Assembly: GCA_020091685.1 (NCBI GenBank) | Contig: CM034606.1 | Span: 15,903,695-15,967,694, forward strand | Length of the DNA: 64,000 nucleotides | Direction: 5' to 3' | Source of the DNA: Lutjanus erythropterus | Taxonomy: Eukaryota > Chordata > Actinopteri > Lutjaniformes > Lutjanidae | The notes under the pieces: model-generated | Database searches by the model: none | What the model saw: the letters and a program-made list of their open reading frames with translations, nothing else | What the model was told of the DNA's origin: nothing | Made by a program: the position numbers and the translations under genes | In this document: positions 25,846 to 34,800 of the stretch, one piece after another | Layout: each line of letters starts with the position of its first letter | Numbering within the stretch: position 1 is the first letter of the stretch

Positions 25846-28800
25846 AAGATGTGTGTATGTAAGCCTAACCCAGATAAAATGAATAAAACAGACTTTTAAA
25901 TGGCCTCATTTACACAGCATTACTAATCCGAGTTTCAAACCATGAATATTTGATTACTTTCCTATCTATCGCTCAGCTTGTGTGGAAAATGTTGGCGAGA
26001 GAGAGTGGAGGAGGGAGTGAGGGGTGGGGGGTAGAGAGTCAGGGAGAGGAAGACATAGTGAGTGGTGGTGAAAGTCAGTGACAGAGAAAGCATAGTTCTC
26101 AAAACTCAACAGTGCTGCCAAACATCGGGCCTCATGCAAGAAGCCATTTATGAACAAATTTTCTCTTATTTTTGTTCGTGTCCATGATTTGCCTTTATTT
26201 TGCTGTTTTGCCGTTGATTTCCAAGATTCAGCAATGTTTTCTTACTTGTGCTCTTCTCTTATGACAGAGGACATTTTGCAAGTGTTTGGGAGCACTCTTA
26301 CCAAGATAAGAGAAGAGCATCTTGTTTTCATAGTCCATACAAGGAAACACATTTAAAAAAACTTTAAAGGAGCAATATGTACCAACTGCATGTCCAAAAA
26401 ATGAGTACTGTAGTCCAAATAATGAGTTGGAGCCATAAATGGGAAATCAAGTAGGTTGAATCTCTATTAATATAAGCAAGCTGTTTCCTGCAGGAACACT
26501 GCAGGAATGCAAGACGAGTGCAACATCATAATTTGACGATAACAAGCAACAGTGAGCCCTCCACTGTAAGTTGATCAGATGTTTGTAACTGTCAATTTCA
26601 AGTCAGTGTAAAGCCCATTATTCTGAAAACAAAGTCCTACTGCTATGAAAATACTCACTCTGCAGGTGGAGTTCAGTGACTGGCTGCCTAAGAGTCCATT
26701 AACAAATTCCTCGATTTAACCGTTATAAACATCTACACCTTATAAATGTGAAATGGGCAAACAATAAGACAAATTATACCACAGTTGTAGTGATGTTGTC
26801 AGAGTAGTGAGTATCTCAACTTATTATGTTTCCTTAATCTCCGATGACATATGTTTTATATCATCTTATGCTCAGTGGTTTAGGGGTTTTAGACTGTTGA
26901 TCTGACAAAACAAGTATTTTGTAAATGTCTGTGAAGCCCTTAAACTGACATAATTCAATGACAAGTTATCAGACAAGTCAAAAATAGAACTAAATTTATA
27001 ATTTAATAAATAATGCTGTTTGTTAAATGTTTTAGATAAAAGCCTAAAAATAAAGAATAATTCCTTTAAGCTCTGATCAGTTGGTTAAAAAAAAAAAAAA
27101 AGCAGCATAAATCTTTTAATTTCTTTTACTTTACCACCAATGATTTGATAGAAAGTATTGCCTACCCTCATATTGGGTTTTAGGGGCTTTACCTATGCTG
27201 ATAACAAACACTTGGCCAAGCCCCTCAAGTTTATAATGAGGTGGGATTGATGATTCAGACCTGATGGGTAAGAACTTTTGGTGCATCTGGAGTTTACTTC
27301 TGTTATTTTTTCTCTAAATAGAAAATTAAGAGCAATGAGGCCCATTGTGCTTTACCATGAAATTTCTGCCTCTGGCTTTTGGATTATTTAGCCCGTAACC
27401 AATGTTTAAGGCTAGACTTCAACATAATCAATTACCTGACACATCTGGAAAGCATGTAAACGCAACAAATAGCATCAAGAGCGCGCATCAACACTTGCAC
27501 AGTCGCTCATCCCACGTGATCTGAGGCCCTGTGATCTGGGATGGCAGAGCTTTGACAGAGCTGGGATCAGGTGTAGGGCAGAGAAGAACTCCCTTCTGAT
27601 CTAACATGGCATATTTGACAGGCCTGGGATCAGGGAGAGTGCAGAGCACAGCTGGAGCGGCCTTAACAATGACAGCTCCCTGACAGGTATACTTGAGGTG
27701 AAGCTGTTTGATGTACGCTCATCCCCTGCTCTTCCTACTGCTGTTATCCCCATTATTGGTTCCTTGTCCGTCATCTCTACAACTCCACTGCTGTCCCATT
27801 TTCCCTTGTTTTATTGGTCACAATTTATTTTACAGTACACTAATAAGATCTATCATGACGTACTTTATATCAATTTAGACAGCAACTAGAAATAATATGC
27901 CCTTTGGTATTAGACCCTTTTATGAGATCATTGTTAGACTTTATTAGAGGGTAATTAGGGACACATTACAACAAAACGGTACTGTAAAATAAGTGTATTA
28001 AAGTACAGTTCTGTTGTAATATGTCCCCAATTACCCTTTAAAAAAGTTTAATAAAGGTCTAATAAAGGATATTATACTGTCTAATAAAGACAAATAATGT
28101 CTAGTTTTTGTCTAATTTGATTAAAAAAAAAATATGGCTTGTTACGTCTTATTACTGTACTGCAGAATAAAGTGCGAGCGTTTTATTTGCTTTCACCTCT
28201 CTATCACTCTCCCCTCCCCCAGCTGCTCGTTCTGCTCCCTCTCACTCCTCTTAGCATCCTCATTTTCAGCCTCTCCACTCCCATATCTCTGCCAATGATA
28301 CCGCAACCCATTACCTCCTCCTGTCCATTTGCTCGCAAGCCTTTACATTCAACTTCACTCCACCTCATTTCTCTCATCATTTCTAAAATGTTATCACTGG
28401 CTTCTTCCCATTTGTCTCTTTCTTAAATTGCCTTTCAGCACTACAGTTGGCTTCAACAGTTCTCTTCCCCTTTTTCACTCTTTGTACAGTCATTTCTTCC
28501 CTGTTTCCCACTACAGGAGTCGTATTTTATTCCACCCCTCAAGCAATTTATTGCTCATTGCTCATTTCAAACATAATATTTTTACTTCATTTATTATTCC
28601 TAGGGACCAGTAACTCAAGCACAATAGTCATTAATTTTCTGTCATATAACCATAAATTGGCACAAGAAGCTTCTAACTTTTAGTTACCTCTCCCGTAAAT
28701 GATCAAGGGGAACAAAGAGGGTACACGTGTAAATGTTTGCTGGATAAAATCACAGCGGAGGCCATTCAGATCAAGTAAAGTCACTCTAATCTAAACTAGA

Positions 28801-31800
28801 GTCAGAAGATTGAGTATTTAGGTGATATTTAGGTAAGGCCCATTATTTTAATGTTTTTCTCAAAGAAATACGGATTTTCTTCCTTCCTTTTTAAGCTAAA
28901 CAAGATCTTTTCCAGATGAGAGTAACTTAAAAATGTCATCTAGTTAAAGAAAGTGAGGAGTAAATGGAGAGAAAACACAAATGAGCTGCTGGTCATGCGG
29001 CAGAATAAGTCATTAAAAGTAAAAAGTAAAGTAAAAGTTGTTTGCTCTGCAAGTGTTATTCATAAAATCCAATTTTCACTTTTTTTGGATACAAAGTAAA
29101 AAATTCATCACTTCTTTAAAACAGAAAATAATGAGCCCTAGATTTAGGTTTTGGATTTTTCAACTTTAATGTGATTTTTAGATTCATGACAAATGACTGC
29201 CTGAAAAAATGTGATATTATTCCTTGAAGTGAGGCAGTAAATGTGCTACTCTGCTCATTACTGACAAAAATTTACAATACTGAAGCCTTTTCCAGCCGAA
29301 TATTGGGAGTTGACAGTCAGTGAGTCATGATGCTGAGAGTGCTGCAGAATTTCATCATAGTTTGCAACGACTATAAACACACTGTACCCCATTTTCCTTC
29401 TCCTGCCTCTCACACCAACAACATGCCTCTCTTTTCCCTCTTCCTCTTCTTCCAGCACAGCGCCACCCCGCCCCAAATCCCCCGCAGGTGGCCTGGCCTG
29501 GTCACAGCACAAACTAAGCACACGCACAAACACACAGTGCTGAACATCGAAAATACAAAAGGAAAAAAGTATATGTGTGTGTATGCGTGTGTGTGTGTGT
29601 GCCAGCGAACCAGTCCCTAATGAGTCCTTCACTGGGAGTTCAACTTCTGGTCACTCATCCACTCAAGAGGAAACTGGGAGTACGTGTTTGTGTGTGCGCA
29701 CATGTTTGCATGGATGCATGACCGTGTATTTGTGCACAGAGAGGCAGAAATACAGAGCAATAGATTTGGTTTTCATTCTGTTGTTTGTTTTGCTCAAAAA
29801 GCGTGAATGACTATTTGCTACTGAGACTTGCAGGGAACTAATCAGTGTCAGTCTACTGCAACCATATTAAAATTCTTACATGATGGAAGTTAATATGAGT
29901 CCCCGTCATGCAAAACCTCAACTTTCTGTATCTGCATCCTACCAGACCCCAAAGTTTCTCTGACACCCCCTGCTCCCCTTTCGTAACTGGAATCGTTACA
30001 CTCCCACGCTTTGAGTCTCTTTCCCTGGGCGATGAATAGTTAATGATCTGTGCTGTCACGCCGTATGGCTGCGTAAAAATCACAACCCATGGAGAGAGAG
30101 ACACACACACCCATAAACACACACAAACGTTGACACAAACACCCTTCACAGCTGGTGTTGAGAGTGAGATGGCCTTGTGGGGAGTGGAGGTTCTCATGCT
30201 GTTTTTCCATTGTTCTGATATGATAACCCCAATGCACGCCATGCCACGCCCACATGCACATGCTCTCTGTCTCACACACACACACACACACACAGCGAGA
30301 GAATGAGCGAGTTCAATGCCACAATAATCCTTGTGCGAGGAGGTGAGAGGCCATGAATAATGACGACTGAGGAGAATGTCCTGCTGTCAGTGGGGGCAGA
30401 CTTAGCTCCGGCTGTGTGTTTTGTATACTGTATATGTCATGGCATTTTCCTGGCACTGCTGCCAGCTTCTGAAAGCTAGAGACACATGAAAGGGCCAGAG
30501 CAGAGCCGTGGGGTTGCCCCAGGGGCACAGATGCTGTCAGGTGGCTGCCAGGTGAATACACTGACACAAAAACACAACGGGAGTGGAGGGAGAATATCTA
30601 CTAGCAGGGAGTCTTTGGCATGGATGATTTGATCAAAGTGCCCATGTGCAACAAAAAGATTGCCATTTCGGCATTTTTCTGTATGTAGGATTTAGTGGCA
30701 TTTGGCGATGAGCTTGCAGACGTTTCGACTCATTCTCCACTTTCAAGCGTGTAGCAGAACTTACGGTTAGGGCTGTGGCGACATGACGACTTCGTTGAAG
30801 CCTGTTGTCATAAGATTAGTGTAGCTCCTTTAAAGAATCAGGCAGTGCATAAGTGTGTGGGGTTTGCCAGCGAGGGGGAGCGAGCAGCAGAGTGACTGAC
30901 GGTGCAGAAACTTAAACTTAACAGTAAGTCAGTAAATGTACAGTACAGGTTAGAGTGTGACAGGTATTAACAAAAAAGTAAGGGGGGTTAGCCCCAAAGT
31001 AAGCTGAGCAGGAAAGGCTATAACATTAAGCTAATGCTAATGTTTACAATGTTGGCTCTGGTATGAATGTATCTCTTTAAGAAGCTTTGCAATCCAGCCT
31101 TGAACTGTAGTGTCTATTGTAGAAACATGCTAACAAGCTATTGCAGAAACATGGCGATGCAACATGGCAGCCTCTGTGGAAGAGGACCTGCACCCTCTGT
31201 AGATATAAACAGCTAATGAACATAATGAAATAAACAATGCATAATACATAAAATGTAATGTTACTTGAAGAATTTTTCTTCTAAAGTTAAGTCTTACCTG
31301 AACAGCTGAATTCGTGTTTCTGTACCTCTGCCACATTGAGTCCTCTGAGCTCAGCAGGGGAGGTACACTGGGTGAAAAGACCAATTGTAGGCCTTTGCCT
31401 GAGCCACTGAGCCAACCAGGCCAGGTGACAATCACAGTTCAGATTGTTGGAGTGGAGACGGCTGTTAAAAGGGAGAAAAAAAATCAATATGGATGACATT
31501 AAAGGAAAAATATTTAAGACCCTGGTGTTCAAAAAGAGCACTGCAGTCCAAGTAGCAATTTGCAGCCATAGATGGTATATTTAATAAGTTGAAGTTGGAG
31601 TTGGAGTTCAGTCACTGCCTGCCTTCTGCCTGCCAGACTCCATCAACACATTTATCTATTTAACAGTTAGAAACATCTACTTTTTCTAAAAGATTAGTCA
31701 TGACTTCTTATGACTCCTAACCAGACACTAACTCATTTGGCAAAAATTTGGCATTAAGCTGAACTCTAATAAACATGACACTGGGAAACAAAAACAGATG

Positions 31801-34800
31801 TTCCGGACCAGAATGGAAATTTCAAAGGAGAACATAGTAGCGTTGTTGTCAGAGAAGCCAGTATTACAACTTAACACGTTTCCTTAATCTTTGATGACAT
31901 ATCATGGTCATTTTCTGATTTATTACAGTAAATGTATTACATATTTCTTTTTTTAAATGATCTTCACTGCCTTCTTTGCTATTTAAAATACCACACACTG
32001 AAGACATAAATAGCATTAAAAGTGTCTATTCTTTCTTGGAACTCATCACATCCAGTCCCTGTGGCGAAACACACTAAATGATACGCTACATGGATGATTG
32101 TAAATGGCACATTCTAAAAAGGAGGAGCACTAAAGAGGACTTTTCTAAACCCAATCTTCCAAACACGGAATTCCTGGAATGCTGTGCCTGTTCAGAATAA
32201 CTCTTGGTGTGGTGCGGTGGACCTCTGGAGCACGTATGCTAACTTGCAAAACCCATGTGCACAGACACGTAGTGAACACACAAACAGAAAAGCTATATAA
32301 TATAACCCCACTGGGAGCGAGGAACCCAAAACTCTACCACAAGACGTGTGGAGTCACGGCTCTGAGACTCTCAGCAGGCATAATTGTTTTAATTTGTGCA
32401 TAATTTCAGATTTAGTAATCACATACAATGCACAATTCACAATAGGCTGCTGGGGCTATTTGCGTCTATCTGGGCCAGTTGTTGTTATGTGTGCTTTAGA
32501 TGGAGGGGATAATGGCCCCTGGCATCGCTACAGACCCCTCTGTGGTGGTCTGTGGCTATGGCTGCCTCCCAACACTGCCTGGAATGACATGTACTCCCAT
32601 TGAGATCGTATTGGACTTTAGCACTTTCCCCACTGTGGAATATAGTTTCATTTTAAAGAGTCCCTCCAGAGAGGGAGCGAGCATTGTTGTGTGTAGGTGT
32701 GACTTACAAGGTTCGTAGTTTGGGCATGTGGTTGAAGCTGGAAACGGGGATGCTGCTGATGTTGTTGTTGTTCAGTGTTCTGTGAAAAGAAAAGAGCGAA
32801 CAAAGTCACATCGTCAGCGTGGGGTAGAAGAGCCATTTTAAAAAAATATATAGTTCAAAAAGAGTTGGGTTGCGGGCGTCCTCTACCATTCCGTCTTTTT
32901 ACATCCACCCCGCCTCTCTTTTCTCTCTGCCTCTCTTTGTGGCATCCCGCTGGGAATATAACACCTCATTCCACACAGATGGGAAGCCCTCGCACCTCCC
33001 ACGCACACGTACAGTCGTGCATGCAAATATACATACATGCATGCACGTACAGGCATGATCACAAGCGCCCCCCAACTTGTAGTTCAAGAAACACACACAC
33101 ACTTCTCTCGAACCCTGGGCATCAGCTGCAGCGAGAGAATCGGGTCATTTCAATCAGCCTAATAGCTCTTTACCATATTTCAACCTTCACCCCCCCCTTT
33201 AACACAACCTGTCCTCCTCCCCCATAAAAGCTATACATACAAACCCCATCAAAACAACCCCCCCTCAACCACTCTTACACCATTATGACAACCCTATCAC
33301 TACATCTGCAATCCATCCACGCCATGAAAGCAGCCTTTAATGGCTTTTTTTGTCTCCCCCACCCCCTAAAAATACCCCACAAACACACATGCACAACACA
33401 GTCTTTCACCATAAAAATAACAAGGCTGTCAAAGTGCCTTTGTCCCCCGGTCCGCACTGTTAGTCTACATTGTTTCAGGTGGAGAGCTCTGATGGAGGCC
33501 TGTGATTATGATTTTTGACAAGGGATGATTAATTGAATGTTTTAAAAGAAACTGTATAACACGGCCACCAATGCGTCCGGGGTGGAATGCTCACTTGAAT
33601 GGGATTTTTGATCAAGATGGTTGGAGCTCCCTTGTCAGATGGCCCGCCCAGGGCTGGAAGGGGTGTAGATGGAGGTGGAGGAGTGGGTGGGTGAGGGGGG
33701 TGTTAATGTGATGGACGGGAACGCTGCTGTCAACTGTGTGGAACAATGAGTTAATGGAGCTTGGTCTCCATGATGCAGGCCCCCTCGTGAGGCCCACTGG
33801 GGGTATTTTGGTATAATAAAAAAGAGCCATACTAATTAAAGGTCCGCGCTTTGTGTATATTAGTTATGGTTATTAGTTGGGAAAAAAACAATATATTAAT
33901 TTAACTAAGTGCTTTAATGGGATGATTCAGGGTGGAGCTGGATACTTACAGCACTTCCAAGCCTCTCAGAGCTCTGAAGGCTCCATCCTCGACGCAGCTG
34001 ATGTGGTTTTTATCCAGCTGACTGCGGAGCACACAGGAGAGAGACAGAGAGAGGCTTTGTTACACAAGACACATACACAATCTTTCTGTCTCCCTGCGGG
34101 GTAGTTGTAATCATCGATACAGTAAGCAGTACACTGATGGACTATGGTAAATCGATGCCGGTTCAGTCGTATCAGCTCATGTAACCCCAAGAGCAGCGAA
34201 AGGGGACTTAAGTGATTGTTTATCTGCATCGATACACCTCATAAATCTCTGTGTCTGAGTGTGAACGTGCACATAATCTGGTAAAGATGCAAATCACAGT
34301 TGCTACAAGCCATCTTTGGGGAGCTGCTTGTGTGTGAGTTAGTGTACACTCAGTCAGAGTGATATACAACCCGGTGAACATATACGCACACACCAACACG
34401 CACATAATGTTTTAGTTTTACTGAAGGCTATTAACACAGCCAGATAAACAATTTTATTTTTTTAACATGCTGGAATTATACTGTGTGAGTTGTGAATGGA
34501 GCACACAAGTGATTTGATTAACTCTTCACTGATTTATCATCACTGATTTCTGATGTATCAACTACTAAAACATCCAAACAGTTTCAGGGAGGCTCAGAGA
34601 ATAGAAATGAAAAAACATATTATATTAGTTAACTTAGGCAGAATAGCCTAAATGTGTGTGATTTTATTAAAGAGATCATTCAGAGATACAGAGAAGGGGA
34701 ATTTTATTGTTTTTTGGGCAGACTTTTTCAATGTATTTGGTGCAGTCTGAAGTTATATCAAACAGCAATATGACGCTATCTTGGCACAAATGTTCAATCA

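Larger units (their letters stand above)
25079..31297 (-). other. slit1: intron between E4 and E5
   Basis: A 6.2 kb intron with a TG microsatellite (25809), a dispersed repeat shared with 31524-31900 (26366), a long hairpin (27934), and CA-rich patches near 30100 and 30275. No gene. Open frames up to 146 codons near 29853-30293 are CA-repeat artefacts. Confidence 0.7.

Noticed and set aside
29853-30293. 146-codon and overlapping open frames
   Set aside because: Much of their length is Cys/Val and His/Thr encoded by CA/TG microsatellites, with no protein signature.
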